Shown here piece by piece: positions 26,797 to 35,937 of a stretch of DNA of 64,000 bases. The DNA comes from Melioribacter roseus (GTDB taxonomy: Bacteria; Bacteroidota; Ignavibacteria; Ignavibacteriales; Melioribacteraceae): assembly GCA_020722065.1 (NCBI GenBank), contig DYLK01000010.1:1-64000 (forward strand). The letters run 5' to 3'. Position numbers and translations under genes: made by a program. Within the stretch, counting starts at the first letter, position 1. Each line of letters begins with the position of its first letter. The notes beneath the pieces were generated by a model that had not been told where the DNA came from, ran no database searches, and was given only the letters and a program-made list of their open reading frames with translations.

Positions 26797-27381
26797 ATGA
26801 ACGAAAAAAATTTTTATGTAAACGAATATGCAGTTGTTGATGAAAACGTAGAAATTGGTGAAAATACTAAAATATGGCATTTTTCTCACGTGCAATCTGG
26901 AGCGAAAATTGGAAGAAATTGCATTCTCGGACAGAACGTAAATGTGGGCAATAATGTTACGATTGGTAATTTTGTGAAAATACAAAACAATGTATCGATT
27001 TATGAAGGCGTTACTTTGGAAGATTACGTTTTTTGCGGACCTTCGATGGTTTTTACAAATATACTCAATCCAAGAAGTAAATATCCGCAAGTTGGAGCCA
27101 AATATTACATCAAAACATTGGTTAAAGAAGGAGCCTCACTTGGGGCAAATTGTACGATAGTTTGCGGAAACACAATCGGAAGATTTGCGATGGTTGGTGC
27201 TGGTTCGGTTGTTACGAAAGATGTCCCAGATTTTGCGTTGGTTGTCGGAAATCCCGCAAAAATCGTCGGTTGGTATTCCGAAGCAGGCGAAAAACTCAAA
27301 TTTGATGAAAACGGTTTTGCAACTTGTCCCAGATTGGGAATTAAGTATAAACTCGAAAATGGTATTGTGAAGGAAGTTTAA
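26797..27381 (+). CDS. Left-handed beta-helix acetyltransferase (WbpD/WlbB-like)
   Basis: A 194-residue hexapeptide-repeat protein. The coils [IV]-G-x-N-x run from about residue 10 to 150 (VENVEIGENTKIWHF, AKIGRNCILGQNVNVGNNVTIGNFVKIQNNVSIYEGVTL, GASLGANCTIVCGNTIGRFAMVGAGSVVTKDVPDFALVVGNPAKIVG). The segment FCGPSMVFTNILNPRSKYP matches acetyltransferases that N-acetylate UDP-3-amino-sugars for surface polysaccharide. No other sugar genes adjoin it, so the exact substrate is uncertain. It has its own terminator about 40 nt downstream. Confidence 0.85.
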   Translation: MNEKNFYVNEYAVVDENVEIGENTKIWHFSHVQSGAKIGRNCILGQNVNVGNNVTIGNFVKIQNNVSIYEGVTLEDYVFCGPSMVFTNILNPRSKYPQVGAKYYIKTLVKEGASLGANCTIVCGNTIGRFAMVGAGSVVTKDVPDFALVVGNPAKIVGWYSEAGEKLKFDENGFATCPRLGIKYKLENGIVKEV

Positions 27382-27420
27382 CCGTGTAAATGCTTCATTA
27401 AGATTATTTCAATTATTATG

Positions 27421-27456
27421 GAAAAGCCTTTTGATAAATCATTAAAAGGCTTTTTT
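27421..27456 (+). terminator. Intrinsic terminator after the acetyltransferase gene
   Basis: Stem AAAAGCCTTTT/AAAAGGCTTTT with a short AT-rich loop and a six-T tail, 40 nt after the stop at 27381. Confidence 0.85.
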
Positions 27457-27492
27457 GCATTTGAAGAGTAAAATTAAACAACAAATTATTTT

Positions 27493-27524
27493 TTTGCAGA
27501 ATAGAAAAATTCTATTTAGCTTTG
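27493..27524 (+). promoter_or_regulatory. Bacteroidetes-type promoter with palindromic spacer
   Basis: TTTG at 27493-27496, a 20-nt spacer, then TAGCTTTG at 27517-27524, an exact match to the -7 consensus TAnnTTTG. The spacer holds a perfect inverted repeat AATAGAA-AAA-TTCTATT (27500-27516), which could be an operator. No protein gene follows on this strand until 30163. Confidence 0.5.
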
Positions 27525-27529
27525 TGTAA

Positions 27530-27731
27530 AATAATAATGTAAGTGAGGTCTATTAATTAAATTACCTTACTTACTGCAAATAATGAAAAAAAATTTTTCA
27601 AAACGCAACTAACAGCCAAGCAACATAAAAATATTTTTGCATTCAGCATTCTAGTTTTGGGCAAGGTTTAGAGAAAAGATAAATTAATTAAATTAAAAAC
27701 AAAAAAGTCTTCTTTAAGAAGACTTTTTTCA
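27530..27731 (+). ncRNA. Candidate small RNA, about 200 nt, family unknown
   Basis: This gene-free stretch runs from the promoter above to an intrinsic terminator. Near its 5' end is an 11-bp hairpin GTAAGTGAGGT/ACCTTACTTAC (27539-27574, one G-T pair) with a 14-nt loop. The loop sequence TTAATTAAATTA recurs near 27683-27694. The only ORF is nine codons (ATG at 27583). No Rfam-type consensus was recognised. Alternatively the stretch is just spacer between two terminators, the second serving pdaD on the other strand. Confidence 0.4.
27700..27731. terminator. Bidirectional intrinsic terminator
   Basis: Stem AAAAGTCTTCTT/AAGAAGACTTTT with almost no loop, flanked by A-run and T-run, so it can work both ways. 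On the minus strand it lies 44 nt after the pdaD stop; on the plus strand it would end the candidate small RNA. Confidence 0.8.
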
Positions 27732-27774
27732 TTTTAAAAACTACTCTGGAATTAGGTTTTAGCAATTCAATCTG

Positions 27775-28320
27775 TTATGGAATTAAAACAGCAACTGCGA
27801 TTGTTGTTGTCCAAAGACCGTTTTTATTCCCTTTTGCAGATTGAGTTACGTTGAAAGTATTAACAATTTGTCCTGACATTTTGAAAACTTGCTCTTTCTC
27901 GTTCCAAGCTTTATCGGGGTCGAAAGTAATTCCAAGAGTTGTTGCCAACATCGAGGCGGCTAAATCTTCGGCATAATCACCAGCAAATTCACTTGTTTCT
28001 CCAAAAGGATGATGTTCGGAAAGGTAACCGTACATCGATTTATCTTTTGGAATTGCAACTCCAATCGAAGAAGCAATTTGTCTATTTGGTTCGTTGGTAG
28101 CATTTCTTGCCATAACAGCATGCACAATTTGTCCAGGTTTTAATTCTTCTAAACCTTTTTCAACAGAAACACGCTTACAGCCAACTGGGTAAATACTACT
28201 TACAGTAACAATATTGAATTTTTCAATTTGTGCATCTCTTAAGGCAGCTTCAAAAGATGCAAGGTATTCTTTTTCGACACCTACTCCTTTAGTAAAGAAT
28301 ATTTTTCTTGGTACGTACAT
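27775..28320 (-). CDS. pdaD: Pyruvoyl-dependent arginine decarboxylase
   Basis: A 181-residue proenzyme that decarboxylates arginine to agmatine, the first step of one polyamine route. The self-cleavage Ser-Ser pair is S41-S42 in [11 protein letters not shown], where S42 would become the pyruvoyl group. The segments [28 protein letters not shown] and [25 protein letters not shown] are typical of the PdaD family, first known from archaea and found in several bacterial lineages. Its start is 2 nt after the tyrS stop. No other polyamine gene is present in the window. Confidence 0.93.
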   Translation of the reverse strand: MYVPRKIFFTKGVGVEKEYLASFEAALRDAQIEKFNIVTVSSIYPVGCKRVSVEKGLEELKPGQIVHAVMARNATNEPNRQIASSIGVAIPKDKSMYGYLSEHHPFGETSEFAGDYAEDLAASMLATTLGITFDPDKAWNEKEQVFKMSGQIVNTFNVTQSAKGNKNGLWTTTIAVAVLIP

Positions 28321-28322
28321 AG

Positions 28323-29555
28323 TTATTCCTCTATAATTATAATTTTTGCAAATTTTCGTTTTCCGACTTTCAAAACAAAATCATTTTTTTTATTTATTAC
28401 AAATTTAAAGTCGTTAATTTTTTCATTATCAATCGAAACGCCACCTTGTTGAACTAATCTTCGCGCTTCGCCATTTGATGGAGCAAAGTTGATTTGTGTA
28501 ATTAAATCGAGAATTCCAATTCCATTTTCTGAATATTGAATTGAAAATTCGGGCATTTCATCTGGGATTCCTTTGTTGATAAAAATTTTGTCAAATTCAA
28601 TTTCGGCATTAATTGCAGCTTGTTCTGAATGATACATTTCTACTATCATTCTCGCTAATTTTCTTTTCAAATCACGTGGATTAATTGAATTGTTTTCCAT
28701 CTGCAATTTGTAAGATTTGATATTTTCAACTGATTCATCTGTAATAAGTTCAAAATATGGTATTATTAAATTATCTGGAATTGAGAGAGTTTTGCCGTAC
28801 ATTTGCTGCGGAGTGTCGTCAATTCCAATATAATTTCCATAAGATTTACTCATTTTTTCCACGCCGTCAGTTCCGACAAGTAGCGGCATTGTAAGAATTA
28901 CTTGCGGTTCTTTTGCAAATTCGCGTTGAATATCTCTACCAACTAAAAGATTGAATTTCTGGTCTGTTCCACCAAGTTCGACATCTGATTCAATTGCTAC
29001 AGAATCCATTGCTTGTGCAAGCGGATAAAGAAATTCGTGCAGACTTATTGGAGTGTTTGAATTAAATCGTTTTGTAAAATCATCTCTTTCAATCATTCTT
29101 GCAACTGTGTATTTTGAAGCAAGTGAAATTACTTCCTGGAAATTCATTTTGCCGAGCCATTCGGAATTATAAACAATTTTAGTCTTTTCGGGGTCGAGAA
29201 TTTTATATGCTTGTTTAAGATAAGTTTCGGCATTTGTTTTGGCTTCTTCAAAAGTTAGCGGCGGGCGAGTAGAATTTCTACCGCTTGGGTCTCCAATCAT
29301 TGCGGTGAAATCGCCAATTATCAATATGGCTTGATGCCCAAGTTTTTGGAATTGAGCTAATTTTCTGATAACGACTGAATGCCCGAGATGTAAATCTGGA
29401 CGAGTTGGGTCGCAACCAAGTTTTATGTTCAAAGGTTTGTTTTCTTTTCTCGATTTTTCGAGTTTTTTAACTAATTCTTGTTCTGGAATTAGCTCGACAA
29501 CACCTTTTTTAATTATTTCTAATTGTTTATCAATTTCGGGGAAAATTTCCGACAT
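28323..29555 (-). CDS. tyrS: Tyrosyl-tRNA synthetase
   Basis: A 410-residue class I synthetase. The HIGH-type motif is HLGH ([25 protein letters not shown], about residues 56-59), KMSKS is at about 233 ([15 protein letters not shown]), and an S4 RNA-binding domain closes the protein ([31 protein letters not shown]). It charges tRNA-Tyr with tyrosine. It is on the minus strand between smpB (7-nt gap) and pdaD (2-nt gap), probably one transcript. Confidence 0.96.
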   Translation of the reverse strand: MSEIFPEIDKQLEIIKKGVVELIPEQELVKKLEKSRKENKPLNIKLGCDPTRPDLHLGHSVVIRKLAQFQKLGHQAILIIGDFTAMIGDPSGRNSTRPPLTFEEAKTNAETYLKQAYKILDPEKTKIVYNSEWLGKMNFQEVISLASKYTVARMIERDDFTKRFNSNTPISLHEFLYPLAQAMDSVAIESDVELGGTDQKFNLLVGRDIQREFAKEPQVILTMPLLVGTDGVEKMSKSYGNYIGIDDTPQQMYGKTLSIPDNLIIPYFELITDESVENIKSYKLQMENNSINPRDLKRKLARMIVEMYHSEQAAINAEIEFDKIFINKGIPDEMPEFSIQYSENGIGILDLITQINFAPSNGEARRLVQQGGVSIDNEKINDFKFVINKKNDFVLKVGKRKFAKIIIIEE

Positions 29556-29562
29556 AAATCTC

Positions 29563-30021
29563 CTAAATCTTTATTTTTCTTTCAGCACTGCGTTGCAAAT
29601 CTCGTCTTGCAATATCTTCTCGTTTATCGAACAATTTTTTACCTTTTGCCACACCTATTTCAACTTTTACTTTTCCATTCAAAAAATATAATCGAAGTGG
29701 GACAAGCGTGTTCCCTTTTTCTTCAATCTCTTTCCGAATTTTTCGAATTTCAGCTTTGTGCAACAACAATTTCCGTTTTCTATTTGGGTCGTGATTATTA
29801 TATGTGGCTTCTTTGAATAAACCGATAAAAGCATTTACTAACCATATCTCATTATCTTCGATTGTTGCGTAGGCATCAGTTAAATGAATATTAACTTGTC
29901 GAAGTGATTTTACCTCAGAACCGTTCAATGAAATTCCAGCTTCGTAAGTTTTTAAGATTTGGAATTCGTGCCGAGCTTTTCGGTTTGTGATTATATTTTT
30001 ATTATTCTTATTATCTGTCAT
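29563..30021 (-). CDS. smpB: SsrA-binding protein SmpB
   Basis: A 152-residue protein with the SmpB core (NRKARHEFQILKTYEAGISLNGSEVKSLRQVNIHLTDAYATIEDNEIWLVNAFI) and the basic C-terminal tail GVAKGKKLFDKREDIARRDLQRSAERKIKI. SmpB binds tmRNA and brings it to stalled ribosomes for trans-translation. No tmRNA gene was recognised in this window. It is the first gene of the smpB-tyrS-pdaD unit. Confidence 0.96.
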   Translation of the reverse strand: MTDNKNNKNIITNRKARHEFQILKTYEAGISLNGSEVKSLRQVNIHLTDAYATIEDNEIWLVNAFIGLFKEATYNNHDPNRKRKLLLHKAEIRKIRKEIEEKGNTLVPLRLYFLNGKVKVEIGVAKGKKLFDKREDIARRDLQRSAERKIKI

Positions 30022-30162
30022 TTTTTAAGTATGCAAATTTATCTTTTCAAGTAATCTAATGCAATAAAACATCAGCAAATCCAAATAAAAATGAAAACTT
30101 TTTTATTTTTATAATTAAATAAGTTATGATATCTTTGAACCTTATTTATAGAAGAATTTAAT

Positions 30163-31146
30163 TTGATAAAATTATCACTTTCCGAAGTTAACAAACCAAT
30201 TGAAGACGAATTAGAAGTCTTTAATAATCATTTTAAAGATTCTTTAAAATCTCAAGTAAAAATCATCAATTTTATTACAAAATTCATTCTAAGTCAGAAA
30301 GGGAAGAAGATTCGTCCGACTTTAGTTTTGCATTCTGCCAATGTTTGTGGAGGAATTACAAAAAGAACTTACGTTGGAGCATCGCTTGTCGAATTACTTC
30401 ATACTGCGACTTTGATTCATGATGATGTAATTGATGAAGCCGATAAAAGACGTGGATTCCCTTCGCTTAATAATATTTGGAAGAATAAAGTTGGTGTTTT
30501 GATGGGCGATTATTTACTTGCTCGCGGATTGATGATTTCAGTCGAGAATGAAGCCTTTGATTTTCTGAAAGAAATTACATTTGCCGTAAAAAAAATGTCG
30601 GAAGGCGAACTGTTGCAAATCAATAAATCTCGAAAGTTGGATATTACGGAAGAAATTTATTATGAAATAATTGAAGCTAAAACTGCGTCATTAATTGAAA
30701 CTTGCTGTGTAATTGGGGCTTTAAGTTCAACTGATGATAAAAATAAAATAGAAAAATTACGATTGTATGGTAAAAATTTTGGAATTGCATTTCAAATTCA
30801 GGATGATATTTTAGATTTTGTTGGAAAATCATCACTTTTTGGGAAAAATATTGGTGCTGATATAAAAGAACGCAAAATCACACTGCCGTTAATTTATTCA
30901 TTAAATAATGCTTCAAAATCTGAAAAAGATTACTATCTGAAGTTGATAAGAAAGAAAAACAAAGAAAATAAATCAATTATTGAAATAATTGATTTTATAC
31001 AAAAGCAAAAGGGAATTGAATACGCAACACAAAAAGCCGAAGAATTCCTAAATCAAGCCAAATTGGCAATTTCCGACTTCCCAAATTCGCCGAGTAAAGT
31101 TTCATTAATAAACTTGCTTGATTATGTAATAACACGTTCGAAATAG
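30163..31146 (+). CDS. Trans-polyprenyl diphosphate synthase (octaprenyl/heptaprenyl type)
   Basis: A 327-residue all-helical prenyltransferase. The first aspartate-rich motif is LIHDDVIDEADKRRG (about residues 85-99) and the second is FQIQDDILDFVG (about 212-223). The residues KGKKIRPTLVLHSANVCGG and KTASLIETCCVIGAL fit long-chain synthases that make side chains of menaquinone or ubiquinone. The chain length is not readable from sequence. It starts at TTG 30163. A TATCTTTG box (30130-30137) matching TAnnTTTG lies upstream and may be its -7 element. Confidence 0.9.
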   Translation: MIKLSLSEVNKPIEDELEVFNNHFKDSLKSQVKIINFITKFILSQKGKKIRPTLVLHSANVCGGITKRTYVGASLVELLHTATLIHDDVIDEADKRRGFPSLNNIWKNKVGVLMGDYLLARGLMISVENEAFDFLKEITFAVKKMSEGELLQINKSRKLDITEEIYYEIIEAKTASLIETCCVIGALSSTDDKNKIEKLRLYGKNFGIAFQIQDDILDFVGKSSLFGKNIGADIKERKITLPLIYSLNNASKSEKDYYLKLIRKKNKENKSIIEIIDFIQKQKGIEYATQKAEEFLNQAKLAISDFPNSPSKVSLINLLDYVITRSK

Positions 31147-31185
31147 TAATATTTTGTATATTTATTCCCAAAATGATAAAAAATT

Positions 31186-31560
31186 ATGATATTTTATTCA
31201 GTTGGTAAACGTGTTAAGGAATTTGTAAAAGTAATAATCAACCCAAGTGCTTTGCAAAAAAGGGATGAAAAATCTATGAATTCAAATACACGAACTGAAA
31301 TTCATAAGTTCCCGAATGGAGAAAAGAAAGCCGAGTTGAAATATGTGAATAATGAATTAAATGGACTTTCAACTTTTTATTTTGAAAATGGAATAATTCG
31401 AGCTCGTGAACATTACAAAGATGGCAAATTAGACGGTTTAAGCAAAAAATATTACGAAAATGGCAAATTAATGAGTGAAGAATTTTACAGAAATGGGAAA
31501 TTGCTTTTCAAACGTGTCTTTAGTTTGGACGGAGCAGTAACTTCAGAAACAAGATTTTAG
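31186..31560 (+). CDS. MORN_2-repeat protein (YwqK-like)
   Basis: A 124-residue protein with about four MORN_2-type repeats, each around ENG.......Y.dGKLdG (FPNGEKKAELKYVNNELNGL, FENGIIRAREHYKDGKLDGL, YENGKLMSEEFYRNGKLLF). The N-terminal 35 residues are basic and not repetitive. An alternative ATG at 31276 (MNSNTRTEIHKF) would give a 94-residue protein. Such proteins are often labelled YwqK antitoxins, but no toxin lies beside it and the label should not be taken as function. It lies immediately before prmC (stop and ATG abut). Confidence 0.65.
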   Translation: MIFYSVGKRVKEFVKVIINPSALQKRDEKSMNSNTRTEIHKFPNGEKKAELKYVNNELNGLSTFYFENGIIRAREHYKDGKLDGLSKKYYENGKLMSEEFYRNGKLLFKRVFSLDGAVTSETRF

Positions 31561-32415
31561 ATGTTAACAGTAATTGAAGCAATAAATTTAACAACCGATT
31601 TTTTTACTAAGAAACAGATCGAATCGCCAAGATTAAATGCTGAACTGATTTTATCTTCAGTTTTGGGATTAAAAAGACTTGATTTGTATTTACAATTTGA
31701 ACGACCACTTAATGAAAGCGAAAAAACAAAATATCGAGAATTGATAAAAAGAAGGTCAGAAGGCGAACCAATTCAATATTTAATGGGATTTACAGAATTT
31801 TATGGTGAAAAATTTTTGGTAAATAGTGATGTTTTAATTCCACGACCCGAAACTGAATTGCTTGTAGAGAAAATTATCTCCGAAAATTTTACTTTAGAAG
31901 AAATTAAAATTCTTGATATAGGAACTGGAAGCGGAAATATTCCAATTATGATTAAGAAAAATATTCCAAATGCGGAAATTACTTCAATTGATATTTCGGA
32001 GAAGGCTATAGAAATTGCAAGGAAAAATGAAGAAATTATTCTAAAATCGAATAAAATTAACTTTCTGAATCTCGATATTTTTGATGAAGAAAAATTGAAA
32101 TCACTTGAGAAATTTGATATTATAGTTTCAAATCCACCTTATGTTTCTGAAGAAGAATATCCGAATCTACAAATTGAAATTGTAAATTACGAGCCGAAAA
32201 ATGCAATTACTGATGGAAAAGATGGGATTGAGTTTTATCGTCAAATTGAAAAAAATTGTATGAAATTATTGAACGAAAAAGGAAAAATTTATCTGGAAAT
32301 TGGCAAAGACCAAGAAAATTCAATCTTGAATTTATTTGATGATGATTTTTTTTATAAAGAAAAGGTTAAAGATTATTCAGATATTTATAGAATTTTAAAA
32401 TTGGTAAGAAAATGA
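31561..32415 (+). CDS. prmC: Peptide chain release factor N5-glutamine methyltransferase
   Basis: A 284-residue SAM-dependent methyltransferase that methylates the GGQ glutamine of release factors. The SAM motif is ILDIGTGSGNIPIMI (about 118-132) and the catalytic NPPY is at about 191-194 (IIVSNPPYVSEEEY). The N-terminal helical domain (SPRLNAELILSSVLGLKRLDLYLQFERPL) recognises the release factor. RRSEGEPIQYLMGFTEFYG is also diagnostic. It overlaps dtd by 4 nt (ATGA). Confidence 0.96.
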   Translation: MLTVIEAINLTTDFFTKKQIESPRLNAELILSSVLGLKRLDLYLQFERPLNESEKTKYRELIKRRSEGEPIQYLMGFTEFYGEKFLVNSDVLIPRPETELLVEKIISENFTLEEIKILDIGTGSGNIPIMIKKNIPNAEITSIDISEKAIEIARKNEEIILKSNKINFLNLDIFDEEKLKSLEKFDIIVSNPPYVSEEEYPNLQIEIVNYEPKNAITDGKDGIEFYRQIEKNCMKLLNEKGKIYLEIGKDQENSILNLFDDDFFYKEKVKDYSDIYRILKLVRK

Positions 32416-32864
32416 AAGTTGTAATTCAAAGAGTTGGACAAGCTTCAGTAAGTGTGGAAACGGAAAAATATTTTCAAGCAATTGGGCGAGGGTTTGTTAT
32501 TTTTGTTGGAGTTACACATTCTGACACAGAAAAAGACGTGGATTTTCTCGTGAAAAAATGTTCACAATTAAGAATATTTGGCGACTTAAATGGGAAAATG
32601 AATCTTTCGCTTTCGGAAGTTGACGGCGAAGTTTTGATAATTTCTCAATTTACACTTTACGGAGATGCGAGAAAAGGAAATCGTCCAAATTATACAGAAT
32701 CAGCAAAACCAGAATTAGCTTTCGATTTATACAAATCTTTTGTTGGCAAAATGAAAAGATCAATTACTCCAGAAAGAGTAAAAGAAGGAATGTTCGGTGA
32801 AATGATGAAAGTTAAAATTTGCAACGATGGACCAGTTACGATAATTATTGATTCAAAACAATGA
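32412..32864 (+). CDS. dtd: D-aminoacyl-tRNA deacylase
   Basis: A 150-residue protein that hydrolyses D-aminoacyl-tRNA so that D-amino acids do not enter proteins. It starts MKVVIQRVGQASVSVE as in the family, has the SQFTL active-site motif (VLIISQFTLYGDARKGNRPNY) and the NxGPVT motif near the C-terminus (ICNDGPVTIIID). The length is normal. It lies between prmC (4-nt overlap) and comEC (6-nt gap). Confidence 0.96.
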   Translation: MKVVIQRVGQASVSVETEKYFQAIGRGFVIFVGVTHSDTEKDVDFLVKKCSQLRIFGDLNGKMNLSLSEVDGEVLIISQFTLYGDARKGNRPNYTESAKPELAFDLYKSFVGKMKRSITPERVKEGMFGEMMKVKICNDGPVTIIIDSKQ

Positions 32865-32870
32865 GATAAA

Positions 32871-35237
32871 ATGAAGGGGAAATCGCCGATATTGATTTTT
32901 ACAATATTGCTGATTTTTGGAATTATTTCGGGCAATTTTCTGCAATTAAGCAATTTTTATGAAATTCTTGGCTTCACTTTTGTCTCAATAATTCTTGTTT
33001 TAATATCACTTTCCCTCAAACAAAAAATTCTTGCAAATGTATTTTCTTTTATCTCAATTTATTTTGTTGGGATTCTACTTATCACACATTTTTCGTTAAC
33101 GACTGAAAAATATCCTTTTGAGAAAACACTTCTCCGAAATGTTCAAGTATTTGGGAAAGTAACCGAATTATCTTTGCCAAACAAAAAAGGAAGTGAATTT
33201 ATTCTTCAAATAGACTCGATAAAATCTGAAAATGCAAAAATTCGAGTTAAAATAAATTTACTCTGCAAAACAAAAAGCGCATCACAAAAAGTGAAATATG
33301 GCGATTATTTGCAAATTCAAGGTTCAATTATTCGAGCAAGAAACCAAAGAAATCCTGAAGAATTTGATTATAATAAATACTTGTGGCAAAATGATTTACA
33401 AGGAATATTGTCGGTAAAAACAATCAATCAAATTCGACAAAAAGCAGAAGAATCAGTCATTTCAGAAATCCAAAACTTTGTTTTTGATATTCGAATGAAT
33501 TTGGTGAATATCATAAAAAAGTACTATTCTGGCGAAAAATCAAATTTAATTCGAGCTTTATTGATTGGCGATAGAAAAGACATTGACCACGAAATTGTAA
33601 ATTCGTTTGTGGTTGTTGGAGTTGTTCACGTTTTGGCTGTTTCGGGTTTGCACGTTGGATTTATTGTGATGATTTTGAGTTTAGTACTCGGCAGAGCAAA
33701 TATTTACTGGCGAATAATTCTTTCGATTATTGGAATTGTTCTTTTTGCAATAATTAGCGGCGGGCAACCTTCCGTAATTCGAGCTTCAATTATGGCAATT
33801 TTGATGCTGATTTCAACACTTTTTGGGAGAAAATACAATTCAATTTCAGTTTTGGCGGTTGCGGCATTTCTGATTTTGATTTTTAATCCAATTGATTTAT
33901 TTAACCCTGGATTTCAGTTATCATTTGCGGCGGTTTTTTCAATCGTCTATTTTCATCCGAAAATTCAGAATTACATTATTCAAAATGTAAAAAATCACAA
34001 ATTGCAAACATTTTTAACTTTTTCCCTTCTCACTTTTTCGGCAACAATTGGCACTTTGCCATTCACAGTTTACTATTTTCACATCTTTTCCATAGCTTCA
34101 TTTTTCGCAAATTTACTTGTTGTTCCGTTAATTGGTTTTGTTGTTTCCCTTGCAGTTTCAAGTTTAGTATTTAGCTTTTTCCCCTTTATTGCGACACAAA
34201 TAGCAACAACGAATTCCTTTTTGATTGATGTAATTTTCAAGATTGTAGATTTATCAGCAAAATGGGAATTTTCATTTATTGAGATTTTCCAATTCAATTT
34301 GGCAATATCAATTCTATATTTTGTGATTTTAGTGATAATTATTTACTCTTTTTCGAAAAGCCAAAAGCTATTTTTTCGAATATTTATAATAATTCTAACT
34401 TCATTTATAATGTATGTTTATTCTAACATATTGAAAAACAACATTTTACCGCAAAATAGAATGAATATTGTGATGATTGATATTGGACAAGGCGATTCCT
34501 TTTTGCTGCAATTCCCAGATAACACAATTGCGTTGATAGATGCTGGAAATGCAATTCACGGTTTTGATAATGGGAAAAATGTGATTTTACCACTGCTGAA
34601 AAATCTTGGAATAAATAAAATCGATTATCTTTTCATCACACATTTAGATGGCGACCATTATCTCGGAAGTTTTTCGATAGTCGAGAAAGGAATTGTAAAA
34701 CGAGCTTTCAAACCAATAATGAACCCAAATTTCAAGAAAGATGTTGAATATGAAAAATTTCTGAAGAAAAATAACGTGGAAATATTTCATTATCATCGAC
34801 AGAAATTTAACTTCGGCGGCGTAAGAGTATTCGTGCTAAATGATTCTACTGCAAGCAATTACAAGGAATTTGACCAAAATAACAAAAGCGGAATTTTGAA
34901 ATTAGTTTATGGAGAAACAGAAGTTTTGTTCACAGGCGATTTAGAAATTGAAGGCGAACACTTATGGATGAAAAATTACAAAGGATTTTTACAATCAGAT
35001 ATTTTGAAAGCGGGACACCACGGGAGCAAAGGTTCAACATCGCAAGAATTTTTAGATTTAGTAAATCCAAACTTGGCTTTGATTAGTGCGGGCGAAAATA
35101 ATTCGTTCAAACATCCGCATAAGGAAACAATCGAAAAATTAAAGAAAAAGGAAATTGAAATTCTAAGAACCGACAAATCTGGAGCAATAATACTTTCACT
35201 TGACGGAAAAAGTATAAAGCAAATCGATTGGAGATAG
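32871..35237 (+). CDS. comEC: ComEC/Rec2-family DNA-uptake channel protein
   Basis: A 788-residue membrane protein with the three ComEC parts. An OB-like DUF4131 region (about 90-190) lies between membrane helices. The Competence domain (about 210-500; ALLIGDRKDIDHEIVNSFVVVGVVHVLAVSGLHVGFI) has about seven more helices. A C-terminal metallo-beta-lactamase-like domain (from about 535) carries HLDGDH (LFITHLDGDHYLGSF) and AGHHGSKGSTS. ComEC passes single-stranded DNA into the cell during transformation. No other com gene is nearby. It is full length. Confidence 0.93.
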   Translation: MKGKSPILIFTILLIFGIISGNFLQLSNFYEILGFTFVSIILVLISLSLKQKILANVFSFISIYFVGILLITHFSLTTEKYPFEKTLLRNVQVFGKVTELSLPNKKGSEFILQIDSIKSENAKIRVKINLLCKTKSASQKVKYGDYLQIQGSIIRARNQRNPEEFDYNKYLWQNDLQGILSVKTINQIRQKAEESVISEIQNFVFDIRMNLVNIIKKYYSGEKSNLIRALLIGDRKDIDHEIVNSFVVVGVVHVLAVSGLHVGFIVMILSLVLGRANIYWRIILSIIGIVLFAIISGGQPSVIRASIMAILMLISTLFGRKYNSISVLAVAAFLILIFNPIDLFNPGFQLSFAAVFSIVYFHPKIQNYIIQNVKNHKLQTFLTFSLLTFSATIGTLPFTVYYFHIFSIASFFANLLVVPLIGFVVSLAVSSLVFSFFPFIATQIATTNSFLIDVIFKIVDLSAKWEFSFIEIFQFNLAISILYFVILVIIIYSFSKSQKLFFRIFIIILTSFIMYVYSNILKNNILPQNRMNIVMIDIGQGDSFLLQFPDNTIALIDAGNAIHGFDNGKNVILPLLKNLGINKIDYLFITHLDGDHYLGSFSIVEKGIVKRAFKPIMNPNFKKDVEYEKFLKKNNVEIFHYHRQKFNFGGVRVFVLNDSTASNYKEFDQNNKSGILKLVYGETEVLFTGDLEIEGEHLWMKNYKGFLQSDILKAGHHGSKGSTSQEFLDLVNPNLALISAGENNSFKHPHKETIEKLKKKEIEILRTDKSGAIILSLDGKSIKQIDWR

Positions 35238-35370
35238 AAAATTGTTAAAAGTAAATGAACTGAACGATTTTAGTCAGTTTTTAATTCTCAAAATATTCCA
35301 ACAGTATCGCTATATGATACTATGCAAGAATTATATTTACTCTTAATTTTAACAATAAATGGAGATAAAA

Positions 35371-35439
35371 GTGAAAGAATTTAATACTCAAAATGGAGAT
35401 ATTGTTATAAATATACTTTTATATGTTAGCACTAAATAA
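35371..35439 (+). pseudogene. Possible stub of a disrupted gene
   Basis: A good RBS (GGAG at 35361-35364) stands six bases before GTG 35371. The frame then runs only 22 codons (VKEFNTQNGDIVIN...) before stopping, exactly where the IS5-like relic on the other strand begins. This looks like the start of a gene interrupted by the insertion, but the piece is too short to identify. Confidence 0.3.
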
Positions 35440-35785
35440 AAAAAAGGAAATGTTCTGCTGTAACTCTGCCTGATTGGAAGTTCTTCTTTCTCTGATATCA
35501 CTTTACACTTTGTAATGATCTTTCTGTGTAATTTGTTATCTGTTGGATAGGTGATGATTTTTTCATGTACTGTCGTATCTATTCTTACATCTGGATCAAA
35601 CCTGTCATCGCCGTTTATCCGTATGCTTTCCTTCAATTTAATTTTTTCTTCCAATATGAACAATGGATGTTTCTGATCTAAAGTATCCCTTAAAGAAAAA
35701 ATATACTGATTTGTGATTTCTTTTCTGTCTTTTTTATCATAATATTTTGCAAGGTTTTTTATGCAATTTATTTAAATCTTGCATT
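35388..35785 (-). pseudogene. Decayed IS5-family transposase
   Basis: On the minus strand a frame reads FSLRDTLDQKHPLFILEEK, the typical N-terminal start of IS5-group transposases. It jumps within a few residues to KESIRINGDDRFDPDVRIDTTVHEKIITYPTDNKLHRKIITKCKV and IRQSYSRT, the region around the first catalytic Asp (DTT). About a hundred residues between are missing, the sequence after RQSYSRT is lost, and the frame upstream of 35785 is broken by a stop. It is therefore a doubly truncated relic. No terminal inverted repeats were identified. The rest of the 700-bp gap after comEC shows no gene. Confidence 0.8.
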
Positions 35786-35937
35786 TTTTGATAATCTTTT
35801 TTTGTCCTTTTCTTCTTTCTTGTTTTATTTTTTAACTTTTTTGCTTTTTAAGAACCGCTTATGTAGATTCAATTAATTGAAAAATTAAAGAAATTTAATA
35901 GAAAAATCATCATAAAACATTAACACTGAGAATTGCT

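Noticed and set aside
31186-31560. Toxin-antitoxin system (YwqK antitoxin label)
   Set aside because: MORN_2 repeats alone do not define an antitoxin and neighbours are prenyl synthase and prmC; no toxin-like gene.
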